Assembly (NCBI GenBank): GCA_947487525.1
Contig: CANKWR010000002.1
Coordinates: 1 to 64,000, forward strand
Origin: Bacteroidota bacterium
GTDB taxonomy: Bacteria > Bacteroidota > Bacteroidia > Chitinophagales > Chitinophagaceae
Length of the DNA stretch: 64,000 nt
Reading direction: 5' to 3'
Shown here: positions 17,875-26,703 of the stretch, piece by piece
How the letters are laid out: the number at the start of each line of letters is the position of its first letter
Numbering within the stretch: position 1 is the stretch's first letter
Position numbers and translations under genes: made by a program
Notes under the pieces: model-generated
Seen by the model: only the letters and a program-made list of their open reading frames with translations
What the model was told of the DNA's origin: nothing
The model's database searches: none

Positions 17875-20800
17875 TTAATACCATGAACCATTGATTACTT
17901 CATTTCCATTTGCATTGTTTTTTGCTAAACGACGCTTTACATTTTTCTTATGAATGTACATGGTCACAAATACCAATGGAATAAATAGGAAGGTTAAAGG
18001 AGGTATGCCTAGCATACTAATCCATTTGCCACCAAAATGACGACGCATTGGACGCTTTAATCTTTCTGCTATGATGTACATTCCAGGTACAATAAATAAG
18101 GTCATAAAGAAAGCAAATATCAAACCAAATATTAAAGTCCAGCTCAATGGCTTCCAGAAGGCAACATTGTCTCCACCAAAAAAGATATGTGGATTTAACT
18201 CACTAAATAAAGTAACGAAGTTAATGTTGAACCCAATGGCAATAGGAATGAATCCCAATATGGCAGCCAGTGCTGTTAACATTACCGGTATGATTCTTGT
18301 TTTACCTGCTTGAATAACTGCTTCTCTTGTTTTCATACCTCTAGCCCTTAACTCATCGGCAAATTCAATTACTAGGATACCGTTTTTAACTACGATACCC
18401 GCAAGTCCTACAATTCCTAATCCAGTCATTACCCCTGAAATTTTCATACCAAATAGGGAGAATCCTAAGAATACACCAATGATACTAAATAAGATCTCCG
18501 TTAAGATAATCACCGATTTAGAAATAGAGTTAAACTGAAGCACCAAGGTGAATAAAATTAACATTAAAGCAATCACCAATGCTTTTCCAAGGAAAGCCAC
18601 TGTTTCTAATTGTTGTTCATTCTCTCCGGTTTGTTTTACTGTTACGCCTTCTGCAATGCCTTTGAAATTAGTAATATACTGTGCAATTGCGGCGTTCACC
18701 GTTGTTGGACTATAGCCTTGATCCATAAGCACATTGGAACTTAATTGAATTAATCTTTTTTGATTTTTTCTTTTAATGCTACCAAACGTGCTGGTAGGTT
18801 CCACTTTTACCAAACTACTAATGGGAATATTCTTCACCATTCCACCTGCCGCCATGTCTCTAAAGGATAAGCGCATATTCAATAAGTCAACTAAATTGTT
18901 TCTTTGCAATTCCTCGCTTCTTAATTGAATTTTATATTCTTCCTTACCCTCTTTAATTTTAGAAACTTCTTTACCAAATAAAGCAGTTCTAATGAGCATG
19001 CCCACTTGCGCACTACTTACTCCTTCCATTAATGCACGGTCTCTGTCAATGGTTAAGGTTAACTCTGGATTTTGTAAGTCCACATCCATCTTTAAAGTAT
19101 TGATGCCGGGAATTTGAGCTGCGTCTAAATAGTTTTTTAAACCCACTGCTGTTTTCACCAATTTATCAAAGTCTTCTCCTTGAATTTCAATATTCACCGG
19201 TGGTTCTGTTGGAGGACCACTTGATTCTTGGTCAATTGAAATTTCCGCACCCGGCACCCCCGTTAATTCCTGTCTCATGCTTTCTAAATAAGGTGCAGTT
19301 GATTTTCCATCGCGTTTTTCAAACTCCACAAAATTTACTTGAATTCTACCTAGTTCTGCACGATTGCTTCGGTCACCACGCATTGGATCACCCGCGCCAA
19401 CCGCTACATTGCTAATGATACTTTCTACCAAAGGGTTTTCCTTTTTATCGTTGCCTAATACCTTTCTTACTTTAGTTTCTAGCACTTTGGTAATTGAATC
19501 GGTATAACGCACATTGGTTCCAGAAGGTAATTTTAAATATACATACAATTGATTGGGGTCGCCCTTAGGGAAAAATTCAATACCCACACGTCCGGTTCCA
19601 ATGCTAATGCCCAAGAGTATAAATGAAAAGATCAATAAAATAAAGGTTCCAATTAATAGTCTTACTGGTCTCCATCCACCCAACGCCCTTCTCAATGATT
19701 TTTCATACCAGTTCATTAAGTTCGGTAAAGTGGAAGTTTGAAACTTAACAATCATATCGTTGATGAAATATTTATTGGCAACAACGGTAATCATGATGAA
19801 TATCAATAAATTTCCTAGGAAGGTAAATCCTGCTATGTCCAGCAACACCCCAACCCCAATTGGGATCCAGAAGTTTCTCTTTTTAAAGATCGCCGACTTG
19901 GGTTCATTGGCAACTGTATCATCGTCATGATTCATAAAGTCCACCGCAAATACGGGGTTCATGATAAAGGCAACTACTAAGGATGCAGCCAATGTAAAAA
20001 TTAACATAGCTGGTAAATACACCATAAACTTACCAATGATACCAGGCCAGAACAACAATGGGAAGAAAGGAGCTAATGTGGTAATCGTACCCGCAAGTAC
20101 TGGTATGAATACTTCACCTGCTGCCATTTTAGCCGAAGTGGTTGCAGTAAGCTTTCCTTTGCCTTGCACAAATATGCGGTGTGTATTTTCAATTACCACA
20201 ATGGCATCATCCACAATAATGCCTAAACCAAATAGTAAGGCAAACAATACCATAAAGTTGAGGGTAATATGCGATCCTACCACTAGGTCGCCTAGCGGTA
20301 AAAACACAAAGGCAACGAACATGCTTAAGGGTACCGATAATGCCACGAAAAAGGCATTGGTAACGCCCATGAAAAACATTAACACGATTAATACCAATAT
20401 GAATCCAATTACAATGGAGTTCACCAATTCAGTAAAGGAACTTTTTGTTCTAATACTTTGGTCTCCAGAAATCACTACATTTAAATCCTTAGGGAATACA
20501 TTGGCTTTGGCGTCTTCCACAATTTTTTTCACTTCATCGGCGGTCGCAATTAAGTTTTCACCGTTACGCTTAATGATATTTAAGGTTAATACATTCTTTC
20601 CATTTAAACGCGCATAGCTTTCTGAGTTTTTGATGGTATCCACAATTCTAGCTACATCCTTTAAATAAATAGGAGCTCCACTGGTATTACGAACAATGAT
20701 GTTGGCAATATCATTTGCATTTTTTAATTGACCTTTTAATTGAAGGTTTCTTTGCATATTGCCTACTTCCAACAAGCCGCCCGATAAATCTAAATTTTCT

Positions 20801-21468
20801 CTTTGAATCGCAGCGCTAATATCATCAAATGTAATACCGGCAGTTTGCATGCGGTAGTTGTCAACATTAATTTGAAATTCTCTTTCAGGTGCACCTGCTA
20901 AATCAATTCTATTAATAAGTGCAATACCCTCTAATTTGTCTTTTAAATCGTCGGCATATTTTTTAAGCTGAATGGTACTATAGTTACCGCTAATGTTCAC
21001 AAACATAATTGGCTGATCACTAATGTTCAACTCCATAACCCTTGGTTCCTGCGTTAAATCATTGGGTAATTCACCTTTAGCTTTGTCTACCGCATCTTTT
21101 ACTTTTTGCAAAGCAACGTCGGTTTTTACGTCGGTACTAAACTCAACGGTAATTAATGAAAAGTCCTGTTGAGAGGAGGAAGTGAATTTATTTATTTTAA
21201 CACCACTAATGCTTTTAATTTGTTTCTCAAGCGGGCGTGTTACCAAGTTTTCAATATCCTTAGGTGAATTACCTACGTATACTGTTTGAACAAACATGGT
21301 TGGGATAATGACTTCCGGAAATTGTTCTTTAGGTAAGGTCAGGAATTGAAAAATACCTCCCAAGCTAATAAATAACATCAATAAGTAGATGGATGTTTTA
21401 TTTGTAATACTCCATGAGGTAGGACCAAACTCCTTAAACTTCTCTTTTATTTTTTGAATTGTCGACAT
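17875..21468 (-). CDS. RND efflux pump inner membrane permease
   Basis: The protein has 1197 residues and the AcrB/MexB-type architecture: first membrane helix at about residues 26-43, a porter domain, the proton-relay helix with paired aspartates 420-421 (GIIVDDAIVVIEN), and a second half ending GLAGIVVKNGILVIEFADELRARG. RND pumps exchange protons for drugs, detergents or metals through an adaptor and TolC. It is longer than the usual 1030-1050 residues: about residues 511-580 hold an insertion with extra hydrophobic segments, and the C-terminus adds another (LTFLFIPLVFVTMYI). It is the last gene of the tetR-tolC-adaptor-pump operon, 40 bases after the adaptor. Confidence 0.93.
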   Translation of the reverse strand: MSTIQKIKEKFKEFGPTSWSITNKTSIYLLMLFISLGGIFQFLTLPKEQFPEVIIPTMFVQTVYVGNSPKDIENLVTRPLEKQIKSISGVKINKFTSSSQQDFSLITVEFSTDVKTDVALQKVKDAVDKAKGELPNDLTQEPRVMELNISDQPIMFVNISGNYSTIQLKKYADDLKDKLEGIALINRIDLAGAPEREFQINVDNYRMQTAGITFDDISAAIQRENLDLSGGLLEVGNMQRNLQLKGQLKNANDIANIIVRNTSGAPIYLKDVARIVDTIKNSESYARLNGKNVLTLNIIKRNGENLIATADEVKKIVEDAKANVFPKDLNVVISGDQSIRTKSSFTELVNSIVIGFILVLIVLMFFMGVTNAFFVALSVPLSMFVAFVFLPLGDLVVGSHITLNFMVLFALLFGLGIIVDDAIVVIENTHRIFVQGKGKLTATTSAKMAAGEVFIPVLAGTITTLAPFFPLLFWPGIIGKFMVYLPAMLIFTLAASLVVAFIMNPVFAVDFMNHDDDTVANEPKSAIFKKRNFWIPIGVGVLLDIAGFTFLGNLLIFIMITVVANKYFINDMIVKFQTSTLPNLMNWYEKSLRRALGGWRPVRLLIGTFILLIFSFILLGISIGTGRVGIEFFPKGDPNQLYVYLKLPSGTNVRYTDSITKVLETKVRKVLGNDKKENPLVESIISNVAVGAGDPMRGDRSNRAELGRIQVNFVEFEKRDGKSTAPYLESMRQELTGVPGAEISIDQESSGPPTEPPVNIEIQGEDFDKLVKTAVGLKNYLDAAQIPGINTLKMDVDLQNPELTLTIDRDRALMEGVSSAQVGMLIRTALFGKEVSKIKEGKEEYKIQLRSEELQRNNLVDLLNMRLSFRDMAAGGMVKNIPISSLVKVEPTSTFGSIKRKNQKRLIQLSSNVLMDQGYSPTTVNAAIAQYITNFKGIAEGVTVKQTGENEQQLETVAFLGKALVIALMLILFTLVLQFNSISKSVIILTEILFSIIGVFLGFSLFGMKISGVMTGLGIVGLAGIVVKNGILVIEFADELRARGMKTREAVIQAGKTRIIPVMLTALAAILGFIPIAIGFNINFVTLFSELNPHIFFGGDNVAFWKPLSWTLIFGLIFAFFMTLFIVPGMYIIAERLKRPMRRHFGGKWISMLGIPPLTFLFIPLVFVTMYIHKKNVKRRLAKNNANGNEVINGSWY

Positions 21469-21508
21469 ATGGACATTTTGTGCTTTAATGAATGATGATT
21501 GTTGCTAA

Positions 21509-22678
21509 TTATTTCGTGCTAATGTTTTGCCCATCGTATAAGGACTGGTATCCTTCGGTGACCATTTGTTCGCCTGCACTTAAACCTGAAATAATTTCAA
21601 TGTTATTGCCATAAAATTCTCCAACGGTAATCATTTTTTTACGTGCAATTAATTTTCCTTTTTCTGCAACTGCTACATAAATGAATTTCCCTTTATCATC
21701 GTTTTGGATAAGATTAATAGGAATGATAATAGCGTCTTTTTTACTGTAGTCTTTAAATTTAACCTGTACCAATTGATTTGGACGGAAATTTTTATCCAAC
21801 GGCAATTTAGCTTCTACAAAAAAGCTTCTGCTTAAAGGATCAATTACGGAACCCACAACATTTAATTTACCTTCAACTGTTTTTTGAATATCAGGGAAAA
21901 CAAAAGTAGCTTCCGTACCCACTTTTACTTTACCTGCATAGTTTTCAGGAACTGCACTTGTTAATTTTAATTTATCGGTATTCACAATTTTAATTTGTCC
22001 TGGACCGCCAAAAAGCTCACCTACTTTTACATTCACTTCTTCGGCAACGCCATCTACATCACTGTAAACGCTCGTAAAGGACAATTGATCTTTTACCATA
22101 CCCAATTGCTCCGTGGCTGCCTTTAATTGACTAGCGCTCGCATCGGCATTGGTTTTAGCGGTCATTAATTGTATTTCACTACCAATATTTTGTTCCCAAA
22201 GGTTTTTTTGTTTCTCATAAACCGATTTCGCCAAAGCTGCTTGTGCTTTAACAGTTTCCAAGTTTTGAGCTGCTGCCGCTGCACTTTGTTTAATAAGGGT
22301 ATTGTCTAATTGCAATATTAATTGCCCTTTTCTTACACGATCGCCTCTTTTAACATACAATGCTTTTACTTGACCACCACCCGCGCGCGGCGTAATAAAC
22401 GAAACACTTTCAGATTCAACCTTGCCTTGTAGTTCAATATAATGATTAAACTCTTGATTGGTAATGGGTGCTACGGTTACTAATGAAGCCTTTATTTGAT
22501 CCTTGCCCCCTGCTTTTTCAATTTCTTTTTCAAGGTTGGCAATTTGCGCATTTAACGCTAAAGCCTGTTTTTTCAACTTTTCTAAACTGCCTTTTTTCGC
22601 TTCAAGGCTATTTCCGCCACCACAAGCAACTGTCAAAAACACTAAGCCAATGGTTATTAATTTTAAACTATGTTTCAT
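21509..22678 (-). CDS. RND efflux periplasmic adaptor lipoprotein
   Basis: The 389-residue protein has a lipoprotein signal (FLTVAC, cysteine 19), a coiled-coil hairpin (about residues 25-50 and again 130-200), a biotinyl-lipoyl-like half motif (VKALYVKRGDRVRKGQLILQLDN) and beta-barrel plus membrane-proximal domains (FRPNQLVQVKF, GLSAGEQMVTEGYQSL). These match the membrane fusion protein family that bridges an RND permease and a TolC channel. It lies between the tolC and pump genes with gaps of 34 and 40 bases, so the three subunits are co-expressed. Confidence 0.93.
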   Translation of the reverse strand: MKHSLKLITIGLVFLTVACGGGNSLEAKKGSLEKLKKQALALNAQIANLEKEIEKAGGKDQIKASLVTVAPITNQEFNHYIELQGKVESESVSFITPRAGGGQVKALYVKRGDRVRKGQLILQLDNTLIKQSAAAAAQNLETVKAQAALAKSVYEKQKNLWEQNIGSEIQLMTAKTNADASASQLKAATEQLGMVKDQLSFTSVYSDVDGVAEEVNVKVGELFGGPGQIKIVNTDKLKLTSAVPENYAGKVKVGTEATFVFPDIQKTVEGKLNVVGSVIDPLSRSFFVEAKLPLDKNFRPNQLVQVKFKDYSKKDAIIIPINLIQNDDKGKFIYVAVAEKGKLIARKKMITVGEFYGNNIEIISGLSAGEQMVTEGYQSLYDGQNISTK

Positions 22679-22712
22679 TTGTATATCTATTTTGTATTTG
22701 AATTAATGGTTA

Positions 22713-24050
22713 TTATAATTTACCTGAGGCTTTTAACAAATCAACTTTAGCAATTAATGCCGCATATAAAGCATTCATAAAGTTATTTTGAGCACTTACT
22801 AGGTCGGTTTGTGCAGCAGATATTTCGGTATTAGAGCCTGTACCTGCTTCATATTTCTTTTTGGTTTGTTGGTATACCTTTTCTGCCAACTCCATATTTT
22901 TCTTTTGGAATTGAACAGTAGCTACCGATGACATGTAGTTTAACTTAGCTTGGTTAATTTCATTGTCAATATTATTTTTTAAACCTGCTAGTTGATTTTC
23001 GGTTTGCTTCAATTCAATTTTAGTTCTTTTGATACGGGCATCAGTTGCAAAACCATTAAAAATAGGAAGGCTCACATTTAAGCTAACTAAGGAAGTGGTA
23101 AACCAGTTGCCTCCCTCAAAAAAATCAAATTTGCTTCTTTGTGCATTTTTAGAGTAAGAACCTGACATGGAAACGATAGGCAGGTTACTTAATTGATAGC
23201 GTTTAATATTATATTCATTCATTTTTTTAATGGTACTTAAGTATTGATAGTCCTTACGTACATTATATTGAAAATCATTTTCAGTTAACACATCGTTGGT
23301 TAAGCTATTTTCATTAATCACGTCGGTTAATACCAAGCTATCTTTCACTGGCATCCCCATTAACATTTTTAAACCCATATAGCCAATCGCAACACTGTTA
23401 TTTGCTTTTAGTTTTTCTGTTTCTAAATTATTTAATTGAACACTTATTTTATCAACATCCAATTTTTCAGCAAATCCGTTTTTATACATTATTTCAGCAT
23501 CGCGTGACAAAGCACGAATACGATTAATGTTAGCATCTAAAATATTTAATTGTGTTTTACTTGCAGAAAGCTGGTAATATATTTTATAAATATTTCCCTT
23601 AATTGCTTCCTGCGTAAGTGCCGAACTTTTTCTTTGCATATCTAAGGATGCGGCCCTTGCTTGAAGTGCAATAAATACCTGTCCATCAAATAATAATTGT
23701 TGAATGCTCGCTCCAAAATTAGCATTGTACTTCGTACCAAATTGCACTGGAATAAAGGTTCCTGGCGCACCACCAAATATTTGACCTGGCAATAAAGAAA
23801 CTGGAATTTGCGTATAATTAACACCACTTAAGTTACTATTGATGGTAGGCAAAGCAGCTCCAGCAATTTCTCTGTTGACTTGCTTTTGAACCTCAATAGC
23901 GAGTAAGGCGTTTTTTACTTGTACATTGTTTTTTTGCGCATACTCGACACATTGCTCAAGTGAAAATGCATTTGTGGTTTTAGTGGAATCCTGCGCTATT
24001 GTAAAGCCAGTGATTGCAAAACCCATGATGAAGAAAATTAGTTTTTTCAT
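22713..24050 (-). CDS. TolC-family outer membrane channel of the RND system
   Basis: The protein has 445 residues with a signal peptide ending TIAQ. The mature N-terminus FSLEQCVEYAQKNNVQVKNALLAIEVQK and the C-terminal repeat ELAEKVYQQTKKKYEAGTGSN are typical of outer membrane efflux proteins, which form a trimeric tunnel. It follows tetR by 18 bases and precedes the adaptor by 34 bases. In contrast to the TolC homologue at 3360, its partners are adjacent, so it is almost certainly the exit duct of this pump. Confidence 0.92.
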   Translation of the reverse strand: MKKLIFFIMGFAITGFTIAQDSTKTTNAFSLEQCVEYAQKNNVQVKNALLAIEVQKQVNREIAGAALPTINSNLSGVNYTQIPVSLLPGQIFGGAPGTFIPVQFGTKYNANFGASIQQLLFDGQVFIALQARAASLDMQRKSSALTQEAIKGNIYKIYYQLSASKTQLNILDANINRIRALSRDAEIMYKNGFAEKLDVDKISVQLNNLETEKLKANNSVAIGYMGLKMLMGMPVKDSLVLTDVINENSLTNDVLTENDFQYNVRKDYQYLSTIKKMNEYNIKRYQLSNLPIVSMSGSYSKNAQRSKFDFFEGGNWFTTSLVSLNVSLPIFNGFATDARIKRTKIELKQTENQLAGLKNNIDNEINQAKLNYMSSVATVQFQKKNMELAEKVYQQTKKKYEAGTGSNTEISAAQTDLVSAQNNFMNALYAALIAKVDLLKASGKL

Positions 24051-24068
24051 TTTATTTATTGCTTTTTA

Positions 24069-24716
24069 TTATTTTTTTATTTGTTCTATCACATCCACCA
24101 TTGCATTTGCAATCATTGTTTCCGGATGTTTGTATTTTTCCATTAATTCAATTCCTTTAATGGTCATCAAACCATAAACAAAGTTTTCTGTTATTTGCAT
24201 GGTCACTTTTCCAATATCAAATCGACTCAAAGGATATAGTTGTGTATTGAAAGGAACAAAACTTGTTTCAATTCGGTAGATAGATAAAATTTCTGGATCA
24301 ATATTTTTTCGGTAGAAACCCTCGGCGACTCCTTTCACTAAGTTGTCTCTAATGATTTGATGCATAAAAACGTCCTTGTGTTTTTGAATGCGTTCAAAAG
24401 CGTCGGGAAAATATTTAGCCAGCTCGGACATGGTCAAAGGATTCATGTTTTTGAATATTTGTTGGATGTCTTCTAAAAGCATAAACATTTCATGCACGGC
24501 ATTGTCGGCGGTTTCCTGTGTTTGTTTACATTTTAGGGATTGCTCTTCTAGCTCAAAGTTGACCACCGCCATGACTAAGGCGTCCTTGTCCTTGTAAAAT
24601 TGGTAAATGGTTTTTTTGCTAATGCCCAATTGGTTGGCAATATCATCCATGGTAACATGTTTCACCCCATTGTGAATCATTAAGTCCCTGGCTTTAAATA
24701 AGATCCTGTTTTCCAT
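24069..24716 (-). CDS. TetR-family regulator of the efflux operon
   Basis: This 215-residue protein has a TetR-type helix-turn-helix at about residues 15-45 (HVTMDDIANQLGISKKTIYQFYKDKDAL). The remaining helical part (about 50-210) is the variable ligand and dimer domain and gives no hint of the ligand. It is the first gene of the operon with tolC, adaptor and pump, so it should repress its own operon and release it when a pump substrate binds. The promoter just upstream contains a 9-base inverted repeat fitting an operator. Confidence 0.9.
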   Translation of the reverse strand: MENRILFKARDLMIHNGVKHVTMDDIANQLGISKKTIYQFYKDKDALVMAVVNFELEEQSLKCKQTQETADNAVHEMFMLLEDIQQIFKNMNPLTMSELAKYFPDAFERIQKHKDVFMHQIIRDNLVKGVAEGFYRKNIDPEILSIYRIETSFVPFNTQLYPLSRFDIGKVTMQITENFVYGLMTIKGIELMEKYKHPETMIANAMVDVIEQIKK

Positions 24717-24732
24717 AGTTCAATTTGAGGCG

Positions 24733-24769
24733 CAAAACTATGGAAACTTTTTTGGTTTTCAAAGTTTCC
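24733..24769 (-). promoter_or_regulatory. Promoter and probable TetR operator of the efflux operon
   Basis: Reading the minus strand, TTTG (24763-24760), a 19-base spacer and TAGTTTTG (24740-24733) match the Bacteroidota promoter form TTTG-N19-TAnnTTTG. The start codon is at 24716. A perfect inverted repeat, GGAAACTTT (24742-24750) and AAAGTTTCC (24761-24769) with a 10-base spacer, covers the -33 box and most of the spacer, where a bound repressor would block RNA polymerase. Confidence 0.8.
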
Positions 24770-24839
24770 GACCTTATTATTCGATTATTTATGCTGAATG
24801 GTAAAAAAGGTGGAAATTTGACACTTAAACCAACCATTC

Positions 24840-25496
24840 ATGCAATCAATTAGGAAGCAATTCCAGGATAAGAAAGTATTATCTGCGCTCGCACAGCTAT
24901 TTTTTCAGGGGGTGGTATTATTGGCCCCCATTGGGGTGACGGTTTGGGTCATTGTAAGCTTATTTAGTTGGGTGGACAATTTCCTACCTAATTTATTGAA
25001 CTTATTATTCCCTGTTAAATTTGCCATGGTAGATGGTAAAATACCCAAAGTGACTGGATTGGGATTTATTGTTGCCATTGGTTTGGTATTATTGGTGGGT
25101 TGGTTGTCCTCTTTGTTTTTTGTAGAAAGATTGGTTTCGGTATTTGATAAAGTATTAGAGAAAACACCTGGAATTAAAATTATTTATTCTTCCGTAAAAG
25201 ATTTTTTAGAAGCATTTGCTGGTAATAAGAAAAAATTTGATCAACCTGTTTTGGTAAATGTGGATAGTGCTGATGTTTGGAGAGTTGGTTTTATCACACA
25301 GGAGTCCACCGATCATTTTGGATTAGCAGAACATGTAACCGTATATGTTCCACATTCTTATGCCATTTCTGGTATTACCTACATGGTGCCTATTTCAAAA
25401 ATTAAAAAATTACCAAAAGGAGTTTCAGCAAGTGAGGCTATGAAATATGTGGTTTCGGGAGGTGTTACCGCAGTAGATGATGATCCTGAAACATAA
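24840..25496 (+). CDS. DUF502 family inner membrane protein
   Basis: The 218-residue protein matches the DUF502 family (PF04367). It has two strongly hydrophobic segments, about residues 20-45 (FFQGVVLLAPIGVTVWVIVS) and 70-95 (GLGFIVAIGLVLLVGWLSSL), then a soluble part with PGIKIIYSSVKDFLEAF and a C-terminal beta-rich region (VYVPHSYAISGITYMVPISK). The family is widespread in bacteria and without a firmly assigned function. It diverges from tetR, and the palindrome at 24742-24769 lies about 70 bases upstream of its ATG, so shared regulation is possible but unproven. Confidence 0.85.
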   Translation: MQSIRKQFQDKKVLSALAQLFFQGVVLLAPIGVTVWVIVSLFSWVDNFLPNLLNLLFPVKFAMVDGKIPKVTGLGFIVAIGLVLLVGWLSSLFFVERLVSVFDKVLEKTPGIKIIYSSVKDFLEAFAGNKKKFDQPVLVNVDSADVWRVGFITQESTDHFGLAEHVTVYVPHSYAISGITYMVPISKIKKLPKGVSASEAMKYVVSGGVTAVDDDPET

Positions 25497-25515
25497 TATA
25501 ACAAAGGATTTGCAG

Positions 25516-25540
25516 GTACTAAAAAGAAAATTTTTAGTAC
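25516..25540 (+). other. Hairpin between DUF502 gene and serC
   Basis: GTACTAAAAA (25516-25525) and TTTTTAGTAC (25531-25540) form a perfect 10-base stem with loop GAAAA, 19 bases after the DUF502 stop. There is no T tract after it, so it may be a weak terminator or only an mRNA structure. Confidence 0.45.
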
Positions 25541-25579
25541 ACAAAAACTAAATGAATATTTAATATAATTTTTTCTATA

Positions 25580-26638
25580 ATGCAATTGCATAATTTTAAT
25601 TCAGGCCCCGCCATTTTACCTAAAGAAGTTTTAGATCAAGCAGCTGCTGCAATTCATGATTTTAACAATACAGGTTTATCTATTTTAGAAATTGGACATC
25701 GCACCAGTTGGTTTGTGGATGTGGTAGAGGAAGCAAAAGCTACCGTGAAAAGATTAATGAATATTGGGGAAGATTATGAAGTGCTTTTTTTACAAGGAGG
25801 AGCGACTATGCAGTTTATGCAAGTGCCTATGAATTTATTAGATGAAAATGGAATGGCTGCGATTTGTGACAATGGTGTTTGGGGAAACAAAGCAGTTTCA
25901 GCAGCAAAATTATTTGGACCAGTCACTGTGGTGGCTGATAGCTCCGATAAAAAACATACTTATATAAAAAAGGATTTGGAACTGCCAGCGGGTACGCGTT
26001 ATTTGCATATTACCACCAATAATACAGTGGAGGGAACTCAATGGCATCAATATCCACAGGTAAATGTGCCCTTAATTGGGGATATGAGTTCTGATGTTTT
26101 TTGTCGACCAACTGAGTTTAAAAAATTTGACCTTATTTATGCAGGTGCACAAAAAAATATGGGCGCTGCAGGGGTAACCATGGTGGTGGTAAAAAAATCG
26201 TTGCTTGGAAAAGTAAACAGAAAAATTCCTGCCATTTTAGATTATCTAAAACATATTGAAGCGGGCTCCTTATTAAATACACCACCTGTTTTTTCTATAT
26301 ATGTAAGTTTGCTTACGTTAAGATGGATTGAAAAAGAAGGCGGCTTGGTGGAGATGGAAAAACGCAATCAGGAAAAAGCCAATTTATTGTATACAACTAT
26401 TGATGCACATCCGGCATTTTATTGTCCTATTGAAAAAGAAGATCGCAGCATTATGAATGCCGTATTCTTTTTAACAGATCCAACTAAGGAAGCAGCCTTT
26501 TTAGCATTGTGTAAACAACATGGAATGATTGGTGTAAAAGGGTACAGAACAGTGGGAGGAATAAGAGTTAGTATGTATAATGCATTGCCTTTGAGCAGTG
26601 TACAAGCATTTTGTGATTTAATGAATGATTTTTCTTAA
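25580..26638 (+). CDS. serC: Phosphoserine aminotransferase
   Basis: The protein has 352 residues and is a class V PLP aminotransferase. It should convert 3-phosphohydroxypyruvate plus glutamate to phosphoserine (serine synthesis) and may also serve in pyridoxal phosphate synthesis. The N-terminal NFNSGPAILPKEVL and the PLP-lysine motif YAGAQKNMGAAGV are diagnostic of SerC, as are GLSILEIGHRT and GGIRVSMYNALPL. Length is standard. The DUF1015 gene follows after 65 bases; as I recall, serC and DUF1015 genes often neighbour each other in Bacteroidota, usually with serA, which is missing here. Confidence 0.95.
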   Translation: MQLHNFNSGPAILPKEVLDQAAAAIHDFNNTGLSILEIGHRTSWFVDVVEEAKATVKRLMNIGEDYEVLFLQGGATMQFMQVPMNLLDENGMAAICDNGVWGNKAVSAAKLFGPVTVVADSSDKKHTYIKKDLELPAGTRYLHITTNNTVEGTQWHQYPQVNVPLIGDMSSDVFCRPTEFKKFDLIYAGAQKNMGAAGVTMVVVKKSLLGKVNRKIPAILDYLKHIEAGSLLNTPPVFSIYVSLLTLRWIEKEGGLVEMEKRNQEKANLLYTTIDAHPAFYCPIEKEDRSIMNAVFFLTDPTKEAAFLALCKQHGMIGVKGYRTVGGIRVSMYNALPLSSVQAFCDLMNDFS

Positions 26639-26703
26639 TTATTTTTCAATAAAGAGTTTCCACAAAAAACCTTTACTCCAAAAAAAGAACGATATTTGCG
26701 CCC

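Noticed and set aside
19961-20617. Plus-strand 218-residue frame inside the RND pump gene.
   Set aside because: It lies fully opposite conserved pump coding sequence; its Thr/Asn/Lys-rich product is typical of an antisense shadow.
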